Assembly: GCA_013398175.1 (NCBI GenBank)
Contig: VZRZ01006844.1
Location: forward strand, 462,332-526,331
Source: Climacteris rufus
Lineage: Eukaryota; Chordata; Aves; Passeriformes; Climacteridae
Direction: 5' to 3'
Length of the DNA: 64,000 bases
This document shows, piece by piece, positions 1-13,500 of this stretch. Every line of letters begins with the position of its first letter. The stretch's first letter is position 1. The notes under the pieces are model-generated. The model saw only the letters and a list, made by a program, of their open reading frames with translations, did no database searches and was not told where the DNA came from. A program made the position numbers and the translations under genes.

Positions 1-3000
1 GAAGATTGATGGCTTGTTTTGAAGGAAGGCCTATTGCAGTGCAAGTGACATTTTTCTGCTGAGAAGTAGGTGTTAATAATATCATTCTGTACTTAGCCAA
101 AGTGACTGTAACATCTGTCTAGTGCTAATAATTGTAACAACCATTTCCATTTGAAAACATGTGAAGAAAATACTGAATGGTTGGCAAGGGTCTGCAAGTG
201 TGAGGTCTCTCTTGCCTGTCTCTATGGCCAAGTGGTATACAGTAAAACTGTGTCTCTGAGGATGAAAAAAAAGAGCAAATAAAAACTCCATCCCTTAGGA
301 AAAGAGCAAGTTAGTAGCAGTCACAGTGGTGAGAACTGGGAGAAGTAACAGTGTGCACATAGCAGCAGCCAGCTCTACTGTGTTAAAACTGGAACTGCTC
401 TTTATTTTTCTGTAAATTTAATGATGGTTTAGTAATTTATACATTCCAATATGGAAAAATAAAATCTATAGTGTAGATTAGGACTTGTGCAATTGGGGCT
501 GGGTCAGACGGAAAACTGTAAAAAGAAAAATTCTAAATGAATTCCAGTCCAATCTCTTTCCTGGACTTGGTCTGTTTGCATTTCAAATGCAATCCTGAAT
601 TGAAGTGAATCTGTAGAACATGCCTATAGATATTTGAAACAACAAGGCTTCTGTATATAAATATAATTAAGAATTAAACATGTAGTTTAACTTTATCATC
701 TGTGTGCTTGTTGAGCATAATGATACATTGCTGTCCTAGCCTGTAATAGTACAAATGGTAAGGACTGCACTTCATGACAGCTAATAAAGTATGGAACATT
801 TTGTCTGTTTTCTCAGACTTTCATTCCTCCCAGCTGGTTACTGGGTTCCAAAAAAATACCCAGGCGTTGGTCTGGAATGGTTCAAGAAATACAGAGAAGT
901 TATTCAAGAAATCACTGATATATGGCATGAAAAATTGCTTCCTCTTCTGTACATTTGTAAGTCTGATGTAAGACATGAAAATATTTGGGTGATCTTGGCT
1001 ATTTTTTTGGGGGCGCCATCTTTCCATTCATAAATGAAGTGGCAGGCAAATATGCAGCACTAAATGTAGATTAATTACACAGATGCTGTGCAGCATGTTT
1101 ATACATACATGATTTTGTTTCATACAGGAAATTAATGTTTTTGTATATGATCAGCGAAGCTGTGGCCACTAGTTTTAGTGATGAACAGCTTTTTCATTTG
1201 AGAAATTAGTTTTTAATGTGTGAGTTTTTTTAAAACAAATTTTGATACTGGAGCATCAGAACCATAGTAGGACCAAAATTCTTGTGGGCGGTTGTGCTGT
1301 TCAGAAGAGATTCCAGATAAAACATTCCAGCTACTTCTTAGTAATTATCCTGGGCCAGAACAGGAACTGGGACCCACTGTACTTTCATGCCTTTTTTCCT
1401 GGCTTCCAGAAAAGACAGCCTTGTTCTAATTTTGTCTTTAAAACAAACATAATTCTGTTAACTCCATTTATCCTATAGACCACCTTACTACCTATAATGA
1501 TTTTGACCTTCCAGAATTCCCTACATTATAATGGTTTATTTTTATTTTGCTTTCTCTCTTGGAGGCATCTTCCATACCAAAGTCTGGTGGCTGCAGGTTG
1601 TGTCCTCAAAGGAGTGCTTGCACTTAAGGTACTTGCTTTTGTTCTTCATGAGCTGGGCTTCATTCACTTTTTGGGTTTGTAGATGGTAGTGATTGGCATC
1701 TGTGAGCAGTGCCTGCTGAAGGTACTGCCAATAGAACATGGATATATGTGGGCAGAACGTGGATCTGCTTTGAAAACTGTTGAAGTGATTTTGTTAATTT
1801 ATTCATCCTGTATTGTACCAGATCAGCTTTGAGAGGGTTGTCTTGGTCTCTTGGGAGGAATTCCCTCATAAAGATAAATGAATAAATAATGAAAACTCAT
1901 TGAGTGATCCTGGAGTAAAAAAAAAAAAAAAAGAACTTAGGGTATTTCTGGTATCTTATTTTCCTGAAGATGTTGAAATATAACAAACAATGGCAAAGAA
2001 AATAATATTTTGCTCTTCATTTTATGGTGTTTCTGCTGCCTAGATTCTGTCACTGTTGTTTTATGCAATATATTGCTTCCAGATTTGCATCCAAATTGAG
2101 CTAGACCTTTCTGAAAGAGGGCAATTAAAAAAAAATTAATACTTGTTTTCTTTCCCCTGAGATTTAACTATGCCCACAGCACCATTAAAGAAATGGATAT
2201 TATGGATTTTGGCTGAAATTTCATGGAAGTTGAGTGGGAACAAGATGCATTCATCTGGTTTATGACTTCTGATGTACAATAAAGTTGCAGAGCCCTGTGT
2301 ATCCGTCTTCCAGTTAAGTGTACTTAAACCTTGTGAGGCTCTTGCTGAAGCTCTTGGCTTTTTTTGTCCCAAGAGTTCCAGTTTCCCCCTTTGTTTTTCA
2401 CCACACTTGGATAAGGTTACCTTATTATCCTCGCTTTTATAAAGGAGTGTCGTAGACATCTTCAGAGCCTGTCTGACTGTAAGTAACTGAAAATCAAATT
2501 GTTAGGTATTTGTCCTTCAACTTCTCGTTTCTCATGTCCTTCTTTCCTTGTAGTGCTTTCCTGCATGGTAACAGATGCTATTTGATTTCTGTCACGTTTC
2601 CATGTTTTGGCTCACCTGTTCTGAATTTGTATAAGAATTCAAAAATTCTGCTTTATTTTCCCTTTGCATTTTAAGTGTTATATCCTAGGCTTCAGGCTTT
2701 GGAGCTTCTTTGTTATAGTGGAGTATTAAATTATCTTGTCTCTTTAATATAGTCTTGGTTTGCATCAAGAAGGTTCTTGTCCAGATTTCCCAATGAGAGT
2801 GATGGATAGCTTGTCCTTGTCTTTGACTACATGAGAAAACCACATTCTTACTCTGCTTTTGTTGTATCCTTATTGCCATAAGAATAATTTCTTGTTTGTT
2901 TTATGGTGGCACTTCAGTTTTTCAGATGTGAATGGCAGCGGAAGCTCTTTCTGTCCACTTTGCTTCTGTGATTTATTTAATTATATTTTTTTGCTTCATT

Positions 3001-5935
3001 ATGTTAATATATTTAATGTGTTTTGTGTATATATTCTTATTTATTGTGCAATAGAGTATACTTCTTCCTTGAGAACTTCATCTTTATAAAAGTCATAAAG
3101 TCAAGAAATGCGTGCACCAAATGTTTATGTTAGCAGCAAAATTTCTGGAGTTGGTCATTGTGTTGCAGTGTCCTTTAGTTCATGGAAGATTTTGGTAAAC
3201 AAGAAGGATTTCAGAGACCAGTAGTAAAGAATGAAATATTACTGGAACTGCAAAAATCTATGGCATCTATGGCAAATTTAGCTGCATTGGGATGGATATG
3301 GAAGGATAACTGTTCAAAATAGTAATAAATAAGTGTCTGAAGTTAAAGATCAAAAGAACCATTAAGTTATTCTGAATGAAAAATAGTATTTTCCCAAATT
3401 ATTAGAAGCGCCAGTGCAGCATCAGCCCCAAGCTAACAGGCAGTTTCTGCATGGTGGATCTATTTCCTGGGCTGCCAAGTCTGCCTCTATCTCCAATAGG
3501 ATGCCTTGCAGTAGGACAATACATTGTGGGAATGCCATGTACAGTAGTGGCAGAAAGCATAATTCACATAAGAAATACAGCTCATGGAAGTATGAATTGG
3601 AGAAAGAAAAGTGGGTGGAACACAGCCTTCTCCTATGTAAATACAAATATTTTTTGAGTGAAAGCTAGAAAGGCCTTAATATTCTTGATTACTTTCTACT
3701 GACAAATCAGCCTCTTTCTCATAAGAACAGAACAATTTAGAAAAACTCTCTGCAAACAGTTTTCATTAGAAAAGGATTTGACTGGAATAGTTTTATTTCA
3801 TTTGTGTGTGTGTATGTTTGGGAGTGGAGGAATGTTGACTGAGGTTGTCTGTGGTGTGGCTTTTTTCCCCATCACCAAGGAAGGGTAGTGAAATTTCAGA
3901 GTCAGTTTCTAGTGATAATGTGGAACACTAGCCATGTTAAAAAAAGTTTAAAAACCAGTTGTGATGGACAATTGTCAGAAATTGTTTCAATTTAGGCAGT
4001 TATTCCCTGGAAATGTCTTGCTTTCTGAGATGTATAAGGACCAATGTGTAGATGCTTTCTAACCAATGGAAGAAACGAAAAGTCTTGCAAGTCTCCAAAG
4101 CTGTAAACTGTTTCCAGTGGATATAACTTCATGGTAATGTAGTGGGCAGAAATTTATGCCTGATCTCAGCTGGTTATCTGTGTGCCCTGGAGCATGAAGA
4201 CTGAGGTTCTTTCAATTTTTAGTCTAGTTACAGAGGCTATTAATCATTATGTTCAATCCCTTCTTGGACACTGCTAAGCTCTTTGTTCAATATGTTCTGA
4301 GCTATTGAACCTCACAGGTCAATTACACAGTGTTTATAAAGCTAATTCTAGATTTTGACCAGCAATGAAAATATAACCCTCAGTGGGACCAGCTTTTGCT
4401 TTTAAGTCAACTGTTGTTTCCTCTGTTACATAGGTGAGGGGGAAAAAAACCAACAAACTGATAAAATATTCAGATTTCACAGAGAGGGAAAGGCAGCTAA
4501 GTGCAGGTGAGCTTTTGCAATTTCTGTAATCTTGTCTTTGTTTCTGTTTAGATTTCTCAACTGTAATTTTGGGGTTAATGTTAACTCTTAGCAGTCTGTT
4601 GACTTCCCATGTCTTAGTGGACAATTTACTCCAGTGGATGAATGTCTGCTACCATTGCAGTGCTGGGATTTGATTCCCTCCATCTGAAGTAGTGATGGTC
4701 AGCATGTTTAGGTGATGTGAAATTTCATTCTTCACTTGCCAACAGGTGAGGTATTGGCATGTGGTGAGCCCAGATAGATACCTAGAACATGATTGCTCTG
4801 TGTTTTTTTTCTTTCTTTCTCTGTCTTCAAATCACTGATAATTTTGTTAGCCTAATTCTGGTGGTCTATTTAAAAAAAAAAAAAGCAAAACAATGAAAAA
4901 ATCAATCTAAAACAACTGGATCACAGTATTTAGTTACATATTCTGAAAATGTCAGGAAACTATGATTACTTTTAGGATAGTTCTCAATTTGTAAAAGGTT
5001 GTCATCTTCCCAGACGATTTTGTGGACTTGGGAGAAGACCATCTGGAGGAGAAATGGAGCATATCCCATGATTGCAGAAGAGAATCATCACCAGTATCAT
5101 ACTCAATTAATGCAAATGTTCAGCTGCTGAATTGCTGCATAAAAAGCTGACATGACAACACCTTGATTTTTCCTTGGGGAAAATTTTAATAAAACATCAC
5201 CCTATTCGGGGAATGAAAATTGCCTATCATTAGAAGCATAGGCCAAAAGTTAGGTGTTTCTCTTCTAGAAAGTGTAGTAGCTGGCTAATTTATGTGGTAT
5301 GAAATGAAAGCTTTCTCATGAGCTTGCCAGTTGTGTAACATGCATTTCATCATAGTGAGTTGAATAGGCTGGGAAGTTTCCTTCCAAGATTAAAGGTACT
5401 TCTTTTAGAACATACTTTTCCAGATTTAACAGGTGAATACTGCATTTCTTCTTTTGAAATGCTGAGTGTTGAGCATCTCTGAATCAGTATGTCCATATGT
5501 GGGAAGGAACCTTGCCTTTCTCTTGCATTCATTTCCCCTGAGTGGCCTCTGTGAGGCTGTTTGGGAACTGGCCAGCTTCTGTTCATTATGTAGGAAAGAT
5601 AGCAGGTTCACAAAGACTTTCATTTGTAAATACTAAAACCTTTTACGAAGTAAAAAAAAAGTTGTGTATCATATTTTAACTAAACAGGCATCATTAGAGC
5701 TGATTTGTGATTTTCTAAGCAAGACAAATGTATAGATCCAAGTAACTAAGAAATAAAGTGGATGTTTTTTTCCTGTTAGATTCCAAATCTCATTTGGAAA
5801 TATTTCAAGTATGAGTAGACTACTGGGACTAAGTTAGCATCAGCATCTTACTCAAAACTGTGTCCTGTCAGCTTCTCAGTCAGTGAGTTACCAGGAAGCA
5901 CTTGACTGCAGATACAGTTTTTCCAGCAGTAGAAA
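1..5935. other. Unique AT-rich sequence, presumed long CDK14 intron
   Basis: No exon, RNA gene or recognisable mobile element was found here. There is an A16 run at 1917-1932 and a few T-rich tracts. Short open frames on both strands (the longest about 100 codons, antisense near 2136-2459) lack known motifs and are best read as chance. A slightly GC-richer patch at about 3405-3640 is open in more than one frame but shows no recognised protein. Assignment to a CDK14 intron is inferred from the downstream exons on the same strand. Confidence 0.6.
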
Positions 5936-7235
5936 GAATTCTGTGGAACTGTAGGACCATTCAGGTCAGGAGGGACCTGAGGAAGTCTCTTGTCACACCA
6001 TCCCCTCAAAGCAGGATCAGCTGTGAAATTAGACCAGGCTACTCAGAGATTTTTCCAGTTGATCTTGAAAGCCTCCAAAGATGGAGACTACACAATCTCT
6101 CTGGATAACCTGTTCCAATCCTTGGCTGTCAATAGGGTTAAAATTTTTTTCCTTAGGTCCTCTCAGTTTATGCTTGTTGTTTCTATTCCTCCCACTATAT
6201 GCTATCATAAAGAGCTCATATGTCTTCTCATAATCTCCTTGTAGATACTGGGTCCTGAGGAGTTGCTATAGATTCCCCTGAAAATATCTCTTTTCCAGGC
6301 TAAGCAAACCTTGGATCCTCATGCCCCCTTCACAGTACAAGTTCTCTAGCCCCCAGCCTTGTGTTCTCTCCACTGAAGTCATGCATTTGTCAGTGCCTTG
6401 TACTGAAGGGCCCCAAACTGGTCTCAGTAATCTAGATGTGGTCAAATGAGTGCTGAACAGAGGTAGTGGATCACTTCCTGGCTCCTGTTCCAGCTGTTGA
6501 TCCTCACTGCCACTGTGGTCATGGGGCTGTTGTGCAGCTTCAGTGTACTGCCTTCCCCAGGGTTGTGTCTGCAGATTTGCCCCATGCAGTCATCCACAGC
6601 ACTGGAAGGAGAGGACAGTGTTTGGAAGGAGGGAACTTTAGTCCCAAATGCTGAACTTTTGTATGTCCTTGTCAAACTGCAAGGCCCTTTCTCCAGCCTG
6701 TGCAGGCCTTTAAGGATCGCAGCCCTGGCATACCAACATCGCACCCCACCAGTTGCAGAGGGTGTACTTCCTCATCTCCTCTAGGTTGTTGACCTGGATA
6801 TTAAACAGGATATGTCCCCAGATGGAAGGTTCCCCTGCAGAACCTTCTTACCAGCCTGCAGATAGAATACAACCCGTTAACCACTACCCTCTGTCACAGT
6901 TAGGTAAATTGTGGACTAGTTGTCCACCCATCAGAGTATAACGTCTTAACTTGAACACAGGAATGGTGTGTGAGACTGTCAAAAGCCTAGTTAAATTCAG
7001 TGATGTTCATCACTCTCCTGTTGTCCAGAAATCCAGTCATTGTAGCAGAGAAGACAATTCCATTGGTCAGGCAAGATTTACCCCTGCTAAATCTGTGCCA
7101 TCTGTTGCCAGTCACCACCACTTTTATGTGCCTGGAAATGTGCTCCAAGAGGATTTTTTCCATTATTTTCCCAAGGACATAAGTGGGGGTGATTATTTGT
7201 AGTTCCCTGAGTGGTCTTTTTCTGAAGAAGTGTAC
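5936..7235 (-). mobile_element. CR1 LINE, antisense, 5'-truncated (about 1.3 kb)
   Basis: Read on the minus strand, this runs from the middle of the CR1 reverse-transcriptase ORF to the 3' tail. The 5' side translates to ACYT-type degenerate but recognisable CR1 blocks: LGKIMEKILLEHISRH, then GKSCLTN, then QRVVVNG. The C-terminal half is heavily decayed, and the YADD-type catalytic box is not readable. The minus-strand 3' end (plus strand about 5936-6130) carries the CR1 tail, with the 'dyad' wording typical of CR1 such as tctctctggataacctgttcc. Many stops and frameshifts make it an old inactive copy. Its 5' end lies exactly against the LTR at 7236. Confidence 0.9.
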
Positions 7236-7569
7236 TGTCGCAGTAACGACACGAAAGAAAAAGGAGACAAGAGACACCTGTTAAGAGAGTAAGGAGCAAC
7301 TGCCAGAGCAACTGCCGGGCGAGACCTGCCCTGTTTATTTTATATGCATTTTAGAAATCACTGTCCATTGGAGGGAAGAGCTTGTCATCCCTCAATCACA
7401 GTGGTCAAAAGAAATGTCCATCAAACTTCTGTGCCCAGAAGAAAGGAATGTAAATAATAAGATACAGTTACAATAACATGGCTATGTTTACCTAGAAATA
7501 TGTGAGAAACTAGCTACAAAAGAATGATAACATCCAGAAGTGCAAAAGTCAGGGCAACATCGTACAACA
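7236..7569 (-). mobile_element. Probable solo LTR of an avian endogenous retrovirus, antisense
   Basis: The segment begins TGTCGCAGTAACGACACG on the plus strand, so the minus strand ends in a ...CGACA terminus. The minus strand starts TGTTGTACG at about 7569. On the minus strand a TATA-like TATAAAATAAA (plus 7334-7344) is followed by a CpG-bearing, R/U5-like stretch, as expected of an LTR promoter. No gag, pol or env remnant and no second LTR were found, so it is called solo. The right boundary is uncertain because no clear target-site duplication was found, and the element could extend further right. Confidence 0.55.
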
Positions 7570-10500
7570 ATCTTTGCTCATCAGGGACATTTTGCAATCT
7601 CCATTTTTAAGGGATCATCATGTCACCTAAAGTCTACTTCAGGAACATGTTGGTATTTACTTGTCTACTTTGCAAGCCTGAATTCTTGCTTCAGGCTGTC
7701 TGAAAATGCTTGAAAGGAAAAAAAAATTCTTTTCACTGTTTCTTCTAGAAGTTAAAATATTTTTAGTTTCTTTCAGAGGTGGGCTTTTCCCCCTGATACT
7801 CTGCTCCCTATAGAAAATGAAGTTTACATTTATTATGGTGTTTTCAAGTACAATTAAGGCATTTCCACATTTGTAACACAGTTGATAATCTGCTTAGGCA
7901 TCTAACCACTGTATTACCTAGAAACTTCAGAAATTGTTTTGCAGCACACCTCAACCTCAGTCTTTTTTCTATAGCCAGAATTTGTCAACAGAGCTGTGGT
8001 TGTCATGAACTGTTTAGATGAGGATGCCGAGTGCTAATGCAGGATCACAGTACGAAGGAAAATTGTGGGGTTCAGTGTTTGACAGCATTCCTTGTTTTTG
8101 TATAAGATTCTGGGAAAAATGATGCTGACTTTATTTTTGGTGCAGAGAAGCTGTTACGTAAATGCCTACTATCAAAGGTTGTATGTACCTTTGAAAATAA
8201 GTCTGTGTGCCAGATTTTTTCCTTGCTGTCTGATCTCTCTAGCATCACCTGGATCTTCAGCACCAGTAGCTGGTGTTCTGACAGATCTTATTACAAAGTA
8301 TGAATCAGAGCTTTTAATGTTGTGTTTGTCTGAAAGAGCAATCTAGATAACATCTATGTCTGCCCAGCTGTTTTCTTGACTCCAAGCATTACTCATTTGG
8401 TTAAACACTTGCTTCACTGGCCACTTTGCTCTTAGTAGACTCTGGGGCAGGATTCTGGAATGCCTGAGCAAATATTTTGGAGATCTTAATCTCTGTTTTG
8501 ACTAATGTTAGCAATAGCCTTCAGGTATTCCACAAAAGGCTCTTTGAGTATTGTACAAAAACTGAAAGGTTGGCATTTTAGGTTGGGGGTATGCAAGACA
8601 TGGATTTGTCATTACACAAATTTTTCACATCTCTGCTTTGCCTAGGCAGGGTTTCTCTCACCATTTGCCTGTGACTGGTCTGGTGTGATGATCACCTGCA
8701 CTGATGGTGCAGTTGAGCCTGATGCTGCTGGTACAGAGGAGCAGCACTGCTCAGGGAGTTATGGGCTGACTTCATGCATGTCTGCTCTCCCCAGCCCACC
8801 CGTGGGTGCTTCATGATCAGAACCACCTATTTGTGCCTCTGATATGTAGCACTACTAGTTATGTATGTGTGGAATAAAATAAAAATGTGAAATATAGAAT
8901 GTTTTATTTGTTATAAATAGCTGGGAATACAACGTGCTATTTCAGATTTTTTAGCTCATAAAGTGGTGTGGTGGGACTTCAGCAACAGTGTTGTCACTAT
9001 TCTGAGAAGCAGCGAACCATGATACTTGGATGTTCAGGCTATGCAGTAGCCTTATCTTTATGTAGCCCTATTTTGCAGTGTGTACACACATGCATCCTTT
9101 CATCTATGTGCAATAGATATAACACTCAGATATAACACTGAGATATGACACTCAGAGGGGTGTATACAGGGCCTTGTATACAGATACTCAACAAATAATA
9201 AATTATATTAATAACTTATTTTCCTGTGCTTACTTAGAGAATAAGTAAATTATTATAGACCATTCAGTGATACTGATTTCCACTGGGATAAATTATGTGT
9301 TATAGGAGTGCAATTGGAAATTAGGTGATTAAGTAAGCTTTATATTAGACACTCTCAAAAATTCTACCTGCTGTGTAGTTGATGCAAAAATGAAAATTGT
9401 TTCATAATAATATATTATACAAAAATTATTTCAATAATTCAAAAGGTCTGTGGAGAAAATTGGGGAAATTTAGAAGAAAAGTATCTTTTTTTCTGTTGCA
9501 TAAAAACCTTTCAGGTTGTATATTTAGGCAAATATTTTGCTTTGTGGCAGTATTTTATTTGCCAAAAACTTGTTTTGCAAATGGCTGACTTCTTTAAAGA
9601 CTACATGTCAATAAAAAGTGTATTTTTTTTTCAGTTTTCAGTTATATGATGGAAACTATTACAGTGTTTAGAATGCCTTTTGTTGAAGTGTTTGCAGTGT
9701 GTCATATTCAGCTTTTAACTACCAGGGAATGGTTTAATGTGTTAATTTTGATGTGTGAATGTGAAAAGTCTCTGGGCAGTTTATATGGGCAGTTTCTTTG
9801 CTGCTTGTGTTTTCTGGACCCATACACTTTTTGGCTTGTTTTCATGCAGGTTAAAACCTCTCTGGCATTCATAGCAAGGCCTTTCTGCTTGCTGAATCCA
9901 CTTAAATCCTGTAAAGCTCCAGAATGTAGTCTATCAAATTGTTCATTGAAGAATAACTCTTGAATATATACATGGAGGAAAGAACCTCAATGTTTGTTCC
10001 CGGTCTTCCCCTTCTCTTTCTCAGAAAAATAACAGAAAAGCAGATGTCCACAATTTCTAACTTAAAGGTGAGATTTACTTATGTGGTAGTGTTGTGTGGC
10101 AGCTGATCTTTTTTTCAGCAGTCTGCATGCCTTAAACTCAGGCTGGCTTTTGTCTAATGGCTGGTAATGTCACCTCTATGTGAGTTAGGCCGTTTTGAAG
10201 TCTTTTAAGTCTTGCAGATAAAGAGGGTTCATACATATGGTGCTGAGCTTTGATTTCTCTGACACAATACTGCAGCATCTTTCTCTAAGTGAAACCAGGA
10301 GATGGGAATTGGGTGTGTTTTAGGATAAAACCTTTTGATTCCTGCTTTACTTTAAACCTCAAAGTCTTAGCTTCAGAGTTCTACAGAACCTGATTGCATC
10401 CATCTATCAGTGCTCTCCTTGCCAAAAATATTGCCTTCCTTTTTTTTTAATTTATTTCTTTTCTAGAATTATTTTTGGCATTTTTATATTCACTGCTTGT

Positions 10501-13500
10501 GTCCCTTGAGCCTTCCCTCAGTAAACATCTGCTAAAATTGCTTCAACCCTTCTTAATCTACCCTGCTATTTTTTGCTAATTTTGTTGCCTTCCATGTTAC
10601 AGTCTAGTGCAGACTGCTCTTGTCACACTAGTCCATTTAAATAAATAAATGTTCCCAGTTTGTTATGGTTTTCCTGTGGCATGGTCTATCAAATGGCTGG
10701 TCTCAATAACGTGTTTCTGAGCAGGAGTCTAGATTAGTGACTTGAATCAATGATTTGGAAGGTGAGTATCAGGTCTTCGAAAAATTCCTGTCTGCTCTGA
10801 GCACAGGAACACTGTAATCCACTGGGATGCCAGCCAGTTAGTGGGTAAAATGTAAGCAGAGGGTTTTGACTGCGCCAGCTGTGTGACGGGAAAGCAGCTG
10901 GACCACTGCCGGAGAGCAGTTGGCAGCACTGAGCAGTGACAGAGGGGCTTCAGAGTCAGATTGCAGTGTAAACACTTGTCTAGCTGAAATTATTAGAGGA
11001 AGTATTTCTATACTTCCATTATTAACTGATTATGAAAAATTGATCTAATGTTTTAACTGTAAGCTCTGATATGACAAATAGACTAGTGCAGAATGTAGCT
11101 TATTTGGGACTGCACTGAAATCAGTGGAGCAGAAAAAGATTTGCTCTGTCTTTTAGGTGGAGGGAAGTGGCAATGTCATGAAAACATGACACTGAAAAGT
11201 ATTTTATGTATGTTCTTACACAACGAAATGAATTTAATCATCATGCAAATAGATAGGATGGTAGAAAAGCTTTTTAAAGAAAAAAGAGTGAGAAAAAGTT
11301 TAAATTTTACGTTTTTATTATGTTATGACAACCTTTAAAGCACTATGATTTAGAATAGTTTTGACTGGAAAAAAAAAGTTAAAAGTTTAATTGGATGGGG
11401 TAAGAATTACTCTTCTGCTGAAGTTTCAAGCCAGACTGCTAACCTCTTAAATGTTGAATCAGTTTTTGACAGTAATAGTTATTTCTGCAGAATTAAAATT
11501 TTCAACATATGTTTTCTTAATTCAATAACTAGTTTATTCAGAGACTAGAAGATATTGGTAGCAGAAAATCAGGATGCTTTGTTCTCATCTTCAGTATATC
11601 TGCAAAAATGATCCTGGAGCGATGGCATGTACCAGTTCCTCAATCACTAAAAAATAGCAATGAGGAGCTTTTCTGATTTCTAATAACTGCAGACAATAAT
11701 GTACTTGTTAAAAGATGAAATTTTTTTGGTGGTTTTTCTTGTCTACAATTTAAAATGGTTTTATTTACTCAAACATCTTAAATCATGGTATCAATACACC
11801 CTAGTTCCAGTTTCCTTCTAAATGCTGCTTAAGACAGATTATATGGATATAATTTATATTTATTAGACCTCAATTGCTTGTTTTTTAATACTACAATGTA
11901 AATTGAAAATGTGAATGCATACATAATTGCTGAAGCTCATCGTGGTGTAGTTCTTGCTTGAAAGAAATTGCAGACTTAATACAACACTTTCAGTTAATCA
12001 AAAACAGCTCTTTTATTACCAACTGATATTGTGTAACCATTTAAGGAAAATACTTTGGTGCAAACTTATTATAAGTTCTAAAATAAGTTTTTCAAGTTAA
12101 TTAAAAGGGATGGTTAAAGTTCATTTTCAGTGGAAATAAGAAGGACAAACTTCTGTATCTGTCAGTGGCTTTTATTATTGAAGGCAAAAAATCTCATCAT
12201 TAGTGGCCCTCAAAATTTCCAGAAACAGAGATTGTGGGGTTAAATCTTAAATCTAGCGATGTTTTGTAAATAAAGGTGTTGTTGTGGACTCACAGCTCAT
12301 CAAAGAAGCCAGCAGCTGATTTGTCTGAGAACAGGTCACCAAATTTGCATTTGGAGGTAATTTTCTTTTTATAGTACAAAGTAAAGAAAACAGTTTTAAT
12401 TATATTCATTCAATGCTGCCATTTCTCAACAAAGTCATGTACTTACTGCAAAATGTTTTCCCATTATTACCTTTCTTGCTTCTTATGTAATCATGTCTGA
12501 TCTATGTTTCTGTTTGTGTAAAAACAAGAAACCCTACATGAATAAAAGCAATTAAAAAAAGGAAAACACAACAACCCTCTTCCCACGAAGGAGTGAGTCT
12601 ACAATGCAGGTTATATAAAATATACACTGATAAGTAAAGTCATGACTTTTGCAGTTGTGAGGGAGGTGAAACAAAGCCTGGAGTCATGTGCAATGACTTT
12701 GCTATTTGTCTTCTGAAACCTCATTACACTTCGCAAATCTATTGCCTGTATTAATGCTGATCCACTTATGCTAATTCTTGGGAGCTCAATGCAGTATATT
12801 TCGGCTGATTTCTGGCTGTTGTTGGTAACCATGAAGATATTACTTATATCTGTATTTGTCAGCACATCGTTTGGGGCCTTTTTCATGCAGTTGCTACTCA
12901 TGAAGGCTAAGCTAAATTTTTGGTGACTTAAAGTCAGACAATGTTGATCACGTTCAACTGAAAATTTTGGGAGAAAGGCCAGTATTAGTTCCTCTGAGAG
13001 CAGATAGGAAAAAGGGATTTTTTCATAATGTGTTTGACATGAAATATGATAGAGGCTAGGAATTAAGGTTGAAATTATTTAAATTTGAGTTACTGTTGGG
13101 TGTAGGTTTATAATGCTTAAGCTTCATAGGCCATACTTTCAACTGCCTACCCTAAAAATGCTTCAGAAGCATTTCAGTAACATGTGGTCAGTACAAAATG
13201 TACTGGAGTCTTTGTGAGCAGTCAGGGTTTGGGTCAGTGAGCACAGGTGACACGGAGTGTAAGGTAGTGTGGAAGCAAAGCAGTGTGACCCTCCGAGCTG
13301 GCTGGGTGCGTGGTGGTTTGCGCACGTCAGTGTGTGTGAGTCTGTAGGTGTGTCCAGTTAGGGATGCACGTGAGTAGGGATCCAGGAAGCTCACAGACTG
13401 AGTTGAACTTGAGAAGCTGCTTTCTGTATTTTTGTTCAAAATCACAACTACACAATTTTCTGGTACAAGTGAAAGAAACCCCTACTATATAAAATGTATT

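Noticed and set aside
791..1033. Open frame with a protein-like stretch (VPKKYPGVGLEWFKKYREV).
   Set aside because: No family recognised, overlapping open frames exist on both strands, and no splice-site or promoter support was seen.
2136..2459. 107-codon antisense open frame.
   Set aside because: Low-information composition with no motif. Such lengths are expected by chance in 64 kb.
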